Counted from the stretch's first letter, positions 22,803 to 31,098 are shown. The stretch is 35,200 nucleotides of DNA from Oscillospiraceae bacterium (GCA_017395935.1 JAFQNL010000039.1:1-35200); one strand, 5' to 3'. Notes: a model not told the origin generated them from the letters alone. Translations and numbers: made by a program.

Positions 22803-23735
22803 GTGGCAAATGGCAAATTAAATCAGGGACAACTCTGCCAGTATGAGCTGCTTGAGTCCTTCCAAAATCAGAGCGCCGGCAGCTGCCGGTGGACAACGGG
22901 GAAAAAGGGCGGCCAGACCTACTTCATTAAGGAGTTTCTGGAACCGGTCTATCCGGTGAAGGAGCTGTCCAGCCCGGAGCGAACCCGCCGGCAGAAGGAT
23001 TACTGCAAGCGGTTTGAAAAGAATAAGAAGCGGCTGTATATGACCATCTCTGCCGTCTCCGACGGCAATCTGGTCCGGGTGGAGGAGTTCTTCCGTTACG
23101 GATCCAAGTACTATATGGCCATGCCTATGGTCAACGGCTGTCAGGTAGATCTGCAGAAGTTGAGCTTCGACGAGCGGCTGCTGGTCTGCAAGACGCTGGC
23201 TCACAGTCTGCTCTGCCTCCATCGGGAGGGCATCGTCCATGCCGATATCAAGGCTTCCAACGTGATTATGCACCGGACCCGGAGCAACAGCGTGGTGGCC
23301 AAGCTGATTGACTTTGACTGCAGCTTCTTTGAGGATGATCCTCCCACCAGCGAGGAGGATCTGGGCGGCGATCAGGTCTATCTCTCTCCCGAAGCCAACT
23401 GCTTCATTATGGGAGAAGAGGCCAGACTGACCTGCAAAATGGATGTCTTTGCCATGGGACTGCTCATCCACGAGTATCTCACCGGCAACCTCCCCTGGTT
23501 CGATCACGATCAATACGAGACGGCCAGCGAGGCGGTTCTCAACGGCGAGGAGCTTCAGGTGGCGCCCAGCCTTCCTCATAAGTATCAGACTATGATCCGC
23601 CAGATGGTCAACTGCGATCCGGACAAACGGTGGACCATGGCTCAGGTCTTTTCTCTGCTGGCTGACAAGCAGCCTGAGCCGACCCGGGCTTTTGACCCAG
23701 CCAGAGCCTTCTACTCCGGCGGCGATCTGCTCTGA
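22803..23735 (+). CDS. Eukaryotic-like protein kinase, divergent (operon gene 15)
   Basis: A 310-residue cytosolic protein kinase without membrane or PASTA domains. Motifs: the ATP-binding Lys in YFIKEF (K43), catalytic loop HADIKASN (146-153; Ala for the usual Arg, with D148 and N153 kept), metal site DFD (170-172; Asp replaces Gly of DFG), YLSPE in place of APE (193-197), and DVFAMGLLIHEYLTG. The Gly-rich loop is not obvious. Loss of the Arg of HRD suggests it does not need activation-loop phosphorylation. Start is GTG, 6 nt after GGAGGG, immediately next to the phosphatase stop. As part of the vWA/phosphatase/kinase triad it probably phosphorylates other operon products (inference). Confidence 0.9.
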   Translation: MANGKLNQGQLCQYELLESFQNQSAGSCRWTTGKKGGQTYFIKEFLEPVYPVKELSSPERTRRQKDYCKRFEKNKKRLYMTISAVSDGNLVRVEEFFRYGSKYYMAMPMVNGCQVDLQKLSFDERLLVCKTLAHSLLCLHREGIVHADIKASNVIMHRTRSNSVVAKLIDFDCSFFEDDPPTSEEDLGGDQVYLSPEANCFIMGEEARLTCKMDVFAMGLLIHEYLTGNLPWFDHDQYETASEAVLNGEELQVAPSLPHKYQTMIRQMVNCDPDKRWTMAQVFSLLADKQPEPTRAFDPARAFYSGGDLL

Positions 23736-23751
23736 GCGGGCAATATAATGA

Positions 23752-23796
23752 AAAAAACCAGACTTGCAAGGGGAAACAGGCAAGTCTGGTTTTTTC
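23752..23796 (+). terminator. Bidirectional terminator at the end of the long operon
   Basis: AAAAACCAGACTTGC and GCAAGTCTGGTTTTT form a 15-bp stem with a 12-nt loop, with T-runs on both strands. It ends the ESCRT-like operon and the convergent rsmH unit. Confidence 0.93.
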
Positions 23797-23826
23797 TTTT
23801 CTGTCTGAGCAGCGGAGGGACGTATC

Positions 23827-24867
23827 TCAGGCGCGAATGGCCCAGCGGAGCTTGGTGGACCGGGCTCTGGGATTGCGGAAGCATTCCTCCTGACTGGGTC
23901 GGGTCACATCCCGGGAGATCTGGGAATAGATCCCCTCCCGGAGACCCTCCTTGAAGGCCTGTTTGACCAGCCGGTCCTCGCCGGAATGGAAGGTGAGGAT
24001 GGCGGCCCGCCCGCCCGGCTTTAAGACCAGAGGCAGCTTGGAGAGAAAGGCGTAGAGCACTTCGTACTCGCTGTTAATGTCAATCCGAAGGGCCTGAAAA
24101 CAGCGCTGACAGGACTTTTTCACCGCCTCCTTCCGCTCCTTCTGGGGCAGGAAGGACAGAGCCTCTTCTACAGCGGCATAGAGCTGGCGGGTGGTCTGGA
24201 TATGGCGGCCCTTTTTCCGGCCGCGGAGGATGACCTGCGCGATCTGCTGAGCGTAGGGCTCGTCAGCGTTTTCCACCAGCATACCGATCAGTTCTTCCAG
24301 ATCCAGCTCCCGCAGCCGCTGGGCGGCGGTGATACCGGTGGAGGGGTCCAGCCGGAGGTCCAGAGGGCCGTCCTGCTTAAAGGTGAAGCCCCGGTCGGGA
24401 TTGTCGATCTGCATGGAGGAGACGCCCAGATCGGCCAGCACAAAGTCAAAGAGGACCCCGGGCGCCACCTGATCCAGCTGGGCAAAGTTCATGCGGCGGA
24501 CGGTAAGCAGTTCCGGCCCGTAGCCCAGACCGGCCAGACGGCGGATGGTTTTCTCCGACTCAATAGGATCTACGTCGGTAGCGTAGAGATGCCCCTGACC
24601 ATTCAGCTGTTCCAGCATCTTCTGGCTGTGGCCGCCGTAACCGAGGGTGGCGTCATAGCCCACCTGACCGGGCTGGATATCCAGCACCTCCAGAATCTCG
24701 CTGACCATAATGGGCAGGTGCATTCCGGCAGGAGTCTTGCCGCTCTGAATGATCTTTGCCACATCCTCCTGATACTTCTCCGGCTGATGTTCCTTATATT
24801 TTTCGCTGAACTTACGGGGGTGGGTGCCTTTGTAGCGAACGCGTCGCTTGTGGGGCTGCTGGTCCAT
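23827..24867 (-). CDS. rsmH: 16S rRNA (cytosine-1402 N4)-methyltransferase, RsmH-type
   Basis: A 346-residue SAM-dependent methyltransferase expected to modify C1402 in the decoding centre of 16S rRNA. It shows HLPIMVSEILEVL (50-62), the SAM motif DATLGYGGHS (72-81), DLGVSSMQID with DRGFTFKQDGPLDLRLD (146-174), and FHSGEDRLVK near residue 290. The ~48-residue basic N-terminal extension (HKRRVRYKGTHPRKFSEKY) is absent from usual RsmH (~310 residues). It is not in a division/cell-wall cluster as rsmH normally is, so it may be a second, divergent copy. AAGGAG precedes the ATG. It is co-transcribed with the small gene upstream, 36 nt away. Confidence 0.88.
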   Translation of the reverse strand: MDQQPHKRRVRYKGTHPRKFSEKYKEHQPEKYQEDVAKIIQSGKTPAGMHLPIMVSEILEVLDIQPGQVGYDATLGYGGHSQKMLEQLNGQGHLYATDVDPIESEKTIRRLAGLGYGPELLTVRRMNFAQLDQVAPGVLFDFVLADLGVSSMQIDNPDRGFTFKQDGPLDLRLDPSTGITAAQRLRELDLEELIGMLVENADEPYAQQIAQVILRGRKKGRHIQTTRQLYAAVEEALSFLPQKERKEAVKKSCQRCFQALRIDINSEYEVLYAFLSKLPLVLKPGGRAAILTFHSGEDRLVKQAFKEGLREGIYSQISRDVTRPSQEECFRNPRARSTKLRWAIRA

Positions 24868-24903
24868 AGGGGACTCCTTTCTGGATGAAAAAACGGATCT
24901 GGG

Positions 24904-25293
24904 TCAGGGGAGCTGTCTGCCGCACTGGCTGCAGTAGGCAAAGCTTTTTTCAGCCCGGGCGCCGCAGTAGGGACAGTACCGGCTTCCGGTGGCCGGGCCG
25001 TCCTGATGGGAGGAGGGGACTTCCGGGCGGACGGAGATATCCAGCGGATCGGGCTCTTCCGCGCTGTCTACGACATCATAGACGGAGTAGCGGTTCTTGC
25101 CGGAGGCGTTTCTGAAGTGGTAGATCGTATGGATAACGGTGACGATGAGAAAAAGAAGACCAAAGATGGGAAAGAAAATGGGGGCGCCGAGGGAAACGGC
25201 GGCAAAGGTCCAGATGAGCGCCCAAATGGAGGCGATAATACCCATATAACCACTCAGTCTGGAACGGCCCCTGCCGGGCTTGATGCTTTTCAT
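24904..25293 (-). CDS. Small membrane protein with C-terminal zinc ribbon
   Basis: A 129-residue protein with two membrane segments (about 15-36 and 40-60), a charged linker and a C-terminal zinc ribbon (CPYCGARAEKSFAYCSQCG). The ribbon should be cytoplasmic because both ends face the same side. No family name can be given. An AAAGGTGG site precedes the ATG. It leads the short operon that ends with the rsmH-type gene. Confidence 0.78.
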   Translation of the reverse strand: MKSIKPGRGRSRLSGYMGIIASIWALIWTFAAVSLGAPIFFPIFGLLFLIVTVIHTIYHFRNASGKNRYSVYDVVDSAEEPDPLDISVRPEVPSSHQDGPATGSRYCPYCGARAEKSFAYCSQCGRQLP

Positions 25294-25331
25294 AGAAAGA
25301 CCACCTTTCTGCTAGCAGAATGAGTTGCGGT

Positions 25332-25360
25332 TATTATAGCATAAAAGCGGGGAGCTGTCT
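25332..25360 (-). promoter_or_regulatory. Probable promoter of the zinc-ribbon/rsmH unit
   Basis: On the minus strand a perfect TATAAT (25337-25332) lies 17 nt after GAGACA (25360-25355), a -35 box with four of six consensus bases. Confidence 0.55.
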
Positions 25361-25395
25361 CTAGTAGGGAGGAAAATGGCCCGGGAAGCTGGTCA

Positions 25396-25424
25396 TTGAC
25401 AAGAAAGTGGGAAGAGCATATGAT
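25396..25424 (+). promoter_or_regulatory. Strong promoter of the asparagine-synthetase-like gene
   Basis: A perfect TTGACA (25396-25401) and TATGAT (25419-25424) are 17 nt apart. The start near 25431 gives a leader of about 60 nt and rules out the upstream TTG at 25430 as start codon. Confidence 0.85.
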
Positions 25425-25492
25425 GATACTTGAAAAACGGAACCCACAGCCGGAGAAAAGACAGAGAGCAAAGAAAAACGGAGGAAGTCAAT

Positions 25493-27844
25493 ATGGAGCG
25501 CATGACAGCAACCCAGCAGGGACAGAATCAGAATCTGTTTGATCTGGAACAGGTCTTTTTTGTTCTGGACTCCCGAAAGCTTGAGGCGGTGGAAGACCGC
25601 CTGTATGGCTACTGTCTGCTGGAGGACGGTATTTATGAGGATCCGGACCTTCGGCAGGGACGGAAGATCCAGCCCGATGGCCGGGGCGTTTATGTTCTGC
25701 TCTGCCGGGAGGGAGACCGGATCACCATCCACCAGGACTTCAACGGCTCCTTCGGCCTCTATCTCTACGAGACTGAGGGCTGGTATGCCATCAGCAATTC
25801 CTTCCTGATGCTGACTGACTATGTGGGAAGACAGGGCCCGCTCACCCTGAACGAGACAACGGCAAAGCATTTGACGGTTTCCGGCCTGACCTCCATGGCC
25901 TATACCGAGACGCTGGCCAATGAGATCCGGATCATTCCCAAGAATGCCCGGCTCACCCTCCATGTCGGGACCGGAGCGCTGGAGACGGAGTATCTGGACT
26001 ATGGCGAGAACTCTCTGGAGCTTAACTCTCCGGAGGGCATTCAGGCGCTGGACCGCTGGTACAGCCGATGGGTGTCTGTATTCCGGTCGTTGAAGCAGGC
26101 GGAGGCCAGTATTCAGGTAGCGCTCTCCGGCGGCTGTGACAGCCGGATGGTCATGGCGCTGGCGCTGGCTTCCGGAATCGACCTGTCTCAGGTCCATGTC
26201 CGCTCGATCAATGACGGTCTGCACACCCACAGCGAGGACTACGAGATTGCCAGCGAGATTGCCGCCAGCTTTGGCTTCCCCCTCAATGAAGGCAGAAACG
26301 ACCAGTCCCGCGTCAACTATTCGCTGGAGGATACGCTCAATATCTCCTTCTACACCAAGCTGGGCTTCCATAAGCAGATGTACTTTAAACACTTCCGCTA
26401 TCGGGAACGCCGCTTTGCCTTCCCCGGCGCCGGCGGCGGCTGTATCCGGGGCCATCTGAACCAGACCAGAGAGGAGTTTGTCTGTTCTCAGGACCAGAGC
26501 GCCCGCCATCAGTTCAGCCGGGGCGTCTGCGATCAGGTGGTTCCCGCTCTGGTGGCTATTCTGAACAGCGGCTTTGAGGGTATTGCTCAAAACCATCACC
26601 GGGTCAACTGGGACCCCACTTATGACGGCCTGAGCCACTACCGGGAGACCCGGGGCAGAAACCATTTCGGAAAGGCCGGCGTAGAGGACTACTGCTCCAA
26701 TGTGATCAACTTCTCCCCCCTGATGGATCCGGAAATCTGCCGGCTCAGGATTTCAGATCAGGTCTGTCCGGATAAGAATCTGCTGATGGCCCTGATCTAT
26801 GTCCGCTACTGCCCCAGACTGCTGGACTTCCGGATCGAAGGCGGCCGGAGCATTGACGAGGCGACAATCGCTTATGCCCGGCAGATCCATGCCCGCTTCC
26901 CCAGACAGGAGGAGCAAATGCCTCTCTTTGACCGGGTGCCGGATGGCAGTCTGGTTTGGAACGACCCGGAAGAGCAGGTGAATGAGCCGCTGACGAAAGA
27001 GGAGATCGAGAGCTGCCTGGCCGACGTCTTTGCCAGCCGCCGGGTAAAGGGCCTGTTTACCAGTCTGCTGGATGAGGAGATCTACTCTCACGCCGAGGAC
27101 TTCAAAAATACGCAGAAATACTTCCCCCTCCGCCACTGCTATACCGTTCTGGCCATTTGCCATATGCTGGAGGAGGTCTATGGACGCCAGTGGCGTCCGG
27201 CGGAGCCCACGATGGCCCGGCTGAACCGCTGGAGAGACGAGGGCAGGGACATGGCCACCAGAAGGCATGACCAGATCGTGGAAACGCTGAAAGACTATAT
27301 TACCGCCCGGATCGACGCGAAGATTTTTGACAAGGAGCCCACCGATATCCGGCTGCTCTCCGTCTCCGACGGAAGAGCCCGGATCCAGATCCCCCAGTGG
27401 TTCCAGAAAGGAGGCACCGGCTATGTGGTCGAGTCCTACAATCTGTCGCTGGACTTGGAGTTTGAATGCCTCAGCGATGGCGAGTTGAAGCTCAGCCTGA
27501 AGGGCCGTTTCGTTCCCGATGGGAAGGGCGGCCGTGTGCCCTACTGGATCCGGTATACCAGCCTGGTTTGCTGCGGGAAAGAGATGCTGAAAAAACCGGA
27601 GGACGTCTGGCATGACAAGCCCCATATCTGCAAGCGGAAAGTGAAACGGGGAGACCGGATCACGCTCCATATAGAGTGGACCATGTTCCACGATACCGGC
27701 CGGCAGGAAGCTTCGGCCGCACCGAAAACGGCGCCGGAGCCTCAGCAGATGGCCGAGGAAGAAAAACTCCCCCCTCAGGAGAAGAAAGAGAGCAGGGGCC
27801 TCTTCCGGAGCCTTGCTGAAAAGATGGGCCGGGGAGGAAAATAA
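25493..27844 (+). CDS. Asparagine-synthetase-like PP-loop protein without glutaminase cysteine
   Basis: A 783-residue protein. Residues 15-170 resemble the beta-rich amidotransferase part of asparagine synthetase (DFNGSFGLYLYETEGWYAISN), but the Met-Cys start with the nucleophilic Cys is missing, so glutamine hydrolysis is not expected. The synthetase part has the ATP pyrophosphatase loop SGGCDS (212-217), consistent with adenylation of a carboxyl group. Residues from about 590 to the end form an extra region with a beta-rich block (SVSDGRARIQIP..., LKLSLKGRF) and a charged, disordered tail. Related enzymes make lasso peptides, beta-lactams or modify surface glycans, but no partner gene is next to it. 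GGAGG lies 8 nt before the ATG at 25493. Confidence 0.8.
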   Translation: MERMTATQQGQNQNLFDLEQVFFVLDSRKLEAVEDRLYGYCLLEDGIYEDPDLRQGRKIQPDGRGVYVLLCREGDRITIHQDFNGSFGLYLYETEGWYAISNSFLMLTDYVGRQGPLTLNETTAKHLTVSGLTSMAYTETLANEIRIIPKNARLTLHVGTGALETEYLDYGENSLELNSPEGIQALDRWYSRWVSVFRSLKQAEASIQVALSGGCDSRMVMALALASGIDLSQVHVRSINDGLHTHSEDYEIASEIAASFGFPLNEGRNDQSRVNYSLEDTLNISFYTKLGFHKQMYFKHFRYRERRFAFPGAGGGCIRGHLNQTREEFVCSQDQSARHQFSRGVCDQVVPALVAILNSGFEGIAQNHHRVNWDPTYDGLSHYRETRGRNHFGKAGVEDYCSNVINFSPLMDPEICRLRISDQVCPDKNLLMALIYVRYCPRLLDFRIEGGRSIDEATIAYARQIHARFPRQEEQMPLFDRVPDGSLVWNDPEEQVNEPLTKEEIESCLADVFASRRVKGLFTSLLDEEIYSHAEDFKNTQKYFPLRHCYTVLAICHMLEEVYGRQWRPAEPTMARLNRWRDEGRDMATRRHDQIVETLKDYITARIDAKIFDKEPTDIRLLSVSDGRARIQIPQWFQKGGTGYVVESYNLSLDLEFECLSDGELKLSLKGRFVPDGKGGRVPYWIRYTSLVCCGKEMLKKPEDVWHDKPHICKRKVKRGDRITLHIEWTMFHDTGRQEASAAPKTAPEPQQMAEEEKLPPQEKKESRGLFRSLAEKMGRGGK

Positions 27845-27855
27845 GCCTGCCTGAT

Positions 27856-27892
27856 ACACACCGCTGCCTGACAGGGCGGCGGTGTGTTTTCT
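27856..27892 (+). terminator. Terminator after the asparagine-synthetase-like gene
   Basis: ACACACCGC and GCGGTGTGT form a 9-bp stem with a GC-rich loop, followed by TTTCTTTT. Confidence 0.85.
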
Positions 27893-27924
27893 TTTGTGGA
27901 AGGGCATCTACATTCACAAAAGAC

Positions 27925-27953
27925 TTTACATTGCGGAAACGTTATTGTACAAT
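27925..27953 (+). promoter_or_regulatory. Promoter of the pullulanase gene
   Basis: TTTACA (27925-27930) and TACAAT (27948-27953) are 17 nt apart; the start would be near 27960, about 64 nt before the ATG. Confidence 0.75.
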
Positions 27954-27964
27954 AATCATAATAT

Positions 27965-27985
27965 GGGAAACGATTCCAGTTTCCC
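27965..27985 (+). promoter_or_regulatory. Inverted repeat / cre-like site just after the pullulanase transcription start
   Basis: GGGAAAC and GTTTCCC form a perfect 7-bp inverted repeat around GATTCCA. The left part (27965-27978) matches the CcpA cre consensus TGNAARCGNWWWCA at 12 of 14 positions. A LacI-family repressor site is likely; which regulator binds cannot be told. Confidence 0.5.
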
Positions 27986-28023
27986 TTCAAAGACGACGAT
28001 TTGAGAAAGAAAGAGGAGATCGC

Positions 28024-30768
28024 ATGAAGAAAAAGGCTCTGGCTCGGCCCATTGCTCTGCTGCTGGCACTGGTGTTCGCGCTGACTACTCTGCCAATGCC
28101 GGCTGTGGCGGCAGAGGGAGATGACGAGGTAGTCATTAAGCTCCACTACAACCGGCCTGACGGCGTGTATACGGACTGGAGCACCTGGTTTTGGGCCATA
28201 GGCGGCGAAGGAGTGGACATTCCTTTGGAAGAGGTGGATGGCGAGTACGTCTCCACCTATGTGGTAGCTCCTGGTATCACCTCCGTGGGCTTTATCGTCA
28301 AGCTCCCCAACTGGGCGGCCAAGGACGTTGATATGGACCAGTTTGTCGACGTTTCGCCCTATGTCTCCGGCGTAGTGCATATCTATGTGGAGTCGGGAGT
28401 AGAGGGATATGAGACCGTTCTGGGCGAGAACGTGGTTTCCGGCCTGAAGGTGAAGGAGAGCGTCTATAAGGAGGGCGCCGGTATCCGTGTCGCTCTGACC
28501 GGTGCTGTGGCTGAGCCTGAGCAGGCCTTCCGGGTAGCCGGCCCTGAGGGGGAGGTGGCAATCGCCTCTGTCAGCGATGACGGCGGCAATGTCTATACGC
28601 TGATCCCGGAGGCAGACCTGGATCTCTATGCCTCCTATACCCTGATTTTTGGCGAAGAGGAGTATCAAGTGAAGATGCCCAACGTTTACTCGACTGAGGC
28701 CTTTGAGGCTGCATATACCTATGCCGGCGACGATCTGGGTGCCCTCTGGACGGCAGAAAAGACCAGTTTCCGTCTCTGGGCCCCCACCGCCTCCTCCGTT
28801 CAGGTCAACCTCTACCAGAGCGGTACCGCCGGCACCGATGACCTGCTGGAAGAGCTGGAAATGACTGCCGACGTCAACGGCACCTGGATCGCCGAGAAGG
28901 AAGGCGACCTGAACGGCGTCTATTACACCTACAGCGTAACGGTCAACGGCGTCACGGCTGAGGCTTGCGATCCCTATGCCCGAACCACCGGCGTCAATGG
29001 CCAGCGGGCTATGATCATTGACCTGGATGCCACTGATCCCGAGGGCTGGGAGCAGGACGTTGATCCCCATGCCGGACAGAATATTACCGACGCGGTTATT
29101 TACGAGCTCCATGTGCGTGACCTGAGCGTGGACGAGAGCTCCGGTATTGAGCATAAGGGCAAGTTCCTTGGCCTGATCGAGACCGGCACCACCAACCCCG
29201 AAGGTGTGCCCACCGGTCTGGACCATATTAAGAATCTGGGCATCACCCATATCCATCTGCTGCCCAGCTATGACTATGCCTCCGTGGACGAGAGCAGACT
29301 GGACCTTCCTCAGTTCAACTGGGGCTATGACCCGCTCAACTACAACGTGCCCGAGGGCTCCTATTCCACCGACCCCTATAACGGCGCGGTCCGTGTCTCT
29401 GAGATGAAGCAGATGGTCAAGGGCCTCCATGACAACGGCATCAGCGTCATTATGGACGTGGTCTATAACCATGTTTACAGCGCTGAAAGCTTCTGCTTCA
29501 ACCGGATTGTCCCCCAGTATTTCAGCCGTGTCAGCGACAGCGGCGTATACTCCGCCGGCTCCGGCTGCGGAAACGACACCGCCTCCGAGCGCAGCATGGT
29601 CAAAAAGTATATCGTCGACTCCGTCAAGTATTGGGCTGACGAGTATCATATCGACGGTTTCCGCTTCGACCTGGTAGGCCTGATTGACACTGAGACCATT
29701 AACGCTGTAGTGGAAGAGGTCCATAAGACCCATCCCAACGTTATTTTCTATGGCGAAGGCTGGTCCATGAGCACCGAGATGACCAAGGAAGGCTACACCA
29801 TGACCACTCAGGCCAACTCCACCCAGACTCCTGAGTTCGCCTTCTTCTCTGACACCATTCGCGATATGCTCCGGGGCAGTGTCTTCAATAACGATGAGAT
29901 CGGCTACGTCTCCGGCGCCGGCGGCCATACCGGTACGGTGAAGGATTGCTTCATGGGCGCCGCCACCTGGTGCAAGAGCCCCACCCAGACGGTGAACTAT
30001 GCCTCCTGCCATGACAATATGTCCCTCTTCGACCGGCTGACCCAGTCCAACCCTGACGCCAGCGTGGAGGACCGGATCCGGATGAACAATCTGGCTGCCG
30101 CCATCGTCATGTCCTCTCAGGGCGTCCCCTTCTTCCAGGCCGGCGAAGAGATGCTCCGCTCCAAGCCTCTGGGTGACGGAACCTTCGACCATAACAGCTA
30201 TTCCAGCCCCGACTCGGTCAACAGCCTGAAGTGGAACGACCTGAACAACGAGAGCTATCAGAAGGTGTATGACTACTACACCGGCCTGATCGCCTTCCGT
30301 AAAGCCCATCCCGCCCTGCGCATGACCGACGCCGCTGAGGTGGCCGAGCATATCTCCATCCTCCGGGAGCTGGAGTTCAATGTCACCGCCTTCCAGATCA
30401 GCGCCGGCGCGAACGGCGAGGACAAGAGCATTGTCGCCATCTTCAACCCCAGATCCGAGGCTACTACCGTCAACCTCCCCGAGGGTGAGTGGACCATCTA
30501 TGTCAGCGGTGACACCGCCGGCACCGAGGCACTGGGTACTGCCCAGGGCCAGGTGAGCGTGGATGCCATCAGCGCTATGATGCTGGTTCAGGAGACCGCT
30601 CCCGTGGCCGGCGAGGACGCCCCTGCTGCGGAAGAAGAGACTCCCGCCCAGCAGGAGCCGGCTCAGGCTCCCGCCCAGCAGAATGAACTGGGGGCCATTC
30701 TGGCCGCCGCCGGCATTGCCGCTGCCGCCCTGCTGCTGGTCTATGTGGTGAAGAAGTTCAAGAAGTAA
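28024..30768 (+). CDS. pulA: Secreted, membrane-anchored type I pullulanase (GH13)
   Basis: A 914-residue alpha-1,6-glucan debranching enzyme. Order: signal peptide (1-29, ending AVAA), a CBM41-like starch-binding domain (about 35-120), a spacer domain, a CBM48-like domain beginning near residue 245 (TSFRLWAPTASSVQVNLY), and the GH13 barrel. The pullulanase hallmark appears as FNWGYDP (431-437, Phe for Tyr); the nucleophile is D549 in FRFD and the acid E578 in YGEGW, with CHDN later. An acidic Pro/Ala/Gln stretch precedes a C-terminal membrane helix and KKFKK, so the enzyme stays attached to the cell face. AGGAG lies 5 nt before the ATG. A cre-like site at the promoter suggests carbon control of starch or pullulan use. 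Confidence 0.95.
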   Translation: MKKKALARPIALLLALVFALTTLPMPAVAAEGDDEVVIKLHYNRPDGVYTDWSTWFWAIGGEGVDIPLEEVDGEYVSTYVVAPGITSVGFIVKLPNWAAKDVDMDQFVDVSPYVSGVVHIYVESGVEGYETVLGENVVSGLKVKESVYKEGAGIRVALTGAVAEPEQAFRVAGPEGEVAIASVSDDGGNVYTLIPEADLDLYASYTLIFGEEEYQVKMPNVYSTEAFEAAYTYAGDDLGALWTAEKTSFRLWAPTASSVQVNLYQSGTAGTDDLLEELEMTADVNGTWIAEKEGDLNGVYYTYSVTVNGVTAEACDPYARTTGVNGQRAMIIDLDATDPEGWEQDVDPHAGQNITDAVIYELHVRDLSVDESSGIEHKGKFLGLIETGTTNPEGVPTGLDHIKNLGITHIHLLPSYDYASVDESRLDLPQFNWGYDPLNYNVPEGSYSTDPYNGAVRVSEMKQMVKGLHDNGISVIMDVVYNHVYSAESFCFNRIVPQYFSRVSDSGVYSAGSGCGNDTASERSMVKKYIVDSVKYWADEYHIDGFRFDLVGLIDTETINAVVEEVHKTHPNVIFYGEGWSMSTEMTKEGYTMTTQANSTQTPEFAFFSDTIRDMLRGSVFNNDEIGYVSGAGGHTGTVKDCFMGAATWCKSPTQTVNYASCHDNMSLFDRLTQSNPDASVEDRIRMNNLAAAIVMSSQGVPFFQAGEEMLRSKPLGDGTFDHNSYSSPDSVNSLKWNDLNNESYQKVYDYYTGLIAFRKAHPALRMTDAAEVAEHISILRELEFNVTAFQISAGANGEDKSIVAIFNPRSEATTVNLPEGEWTIYVSGDTAGTEALGTAQGQVSVDAISAMMLVQETAPVAGEDAPAAEEETPAQQEPAQAPAQQNELGAILAAAGIAAAALLLVYVVKKFKK

Positions 30769-30854
30769 CATCGCCTGCTCTGTCCCACTGACGGGCAGAA
30801 GAGAGGTTCCCGTCCCAATGAGCAGGGTTGCTAAGGACAGCTGTCTGTAATAGG

Positions 30855-30867
30855 AACGCTGAGCGTT
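30855..30867 (+). repeat. Short inverted repeat downstream of the pullulanase gene
   Basis: AACGCT-G-AGCGTT is a perfect 6-bp inverted repeat in the 330-bp gap 30769-31098. Meaning unknown. Apart from this and the two terminators I see nothing in that gap. Confidence 0.35.
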
Positions 30868-30884
30868 GCAAAGGGAAAGAGAGA

Positions 30885-30915
30885 AGAGAGAAGCGTTACA
30901 GCTTCTCTCTTTTTT
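30885..30915 (+). terminator. Terminator of the pullulanase gene
   Basis: AGAGAGAAGC and GCTTCTCTCT form a perfect 10-bp stem with a 6-nt loop followed by TTTTT. Confidence 0.88.
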
Positions 30916-31046
30916 CGCGGCGGCATTGATGGGCAGATGAAAGGCGGCGGTGAGTTTGCGCCCAATTCATTCCCCGCGTTTGGGCCCGGGCTTCATTTGA
31001 CGAATGGCCGGGGCCTTTTCCTCTGGATGCAGACAGGCGCAAAAGG

Positions 31047-31075
31047 AAAACCCCGGACAGGCTGTCCGGGGTTTT
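31047..31075 (-). terminator. Terminator of the subtilase gene (probably bidirectional)
   Basis: AAAACCCCGGACA and TGTCCGGGGTTTT form a 13-bp stem with a 3-nt loop directly after the minus-strand protease gene. The A/T arms supply a U-tract on either strand. Confidence 0.9.
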
Positions 31076-31098
31076 GGTTCGTTTTGGCGGGGAAGAGA

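Noticed and set aside
25361-26665. Minus-strand open frame opposite the asparagine-synthetase-like gene
   Set aside because: Shadow frame; the plus strand has the PP-loop, a strong promoter and a ribosome binding site.
27775-30771. A 998-codon open frame on the minus strand opposite the pullulanase gene
   Set aside because: No recognisable domain and no ribosome binding site; the plus strand carries all GH13 motifs.
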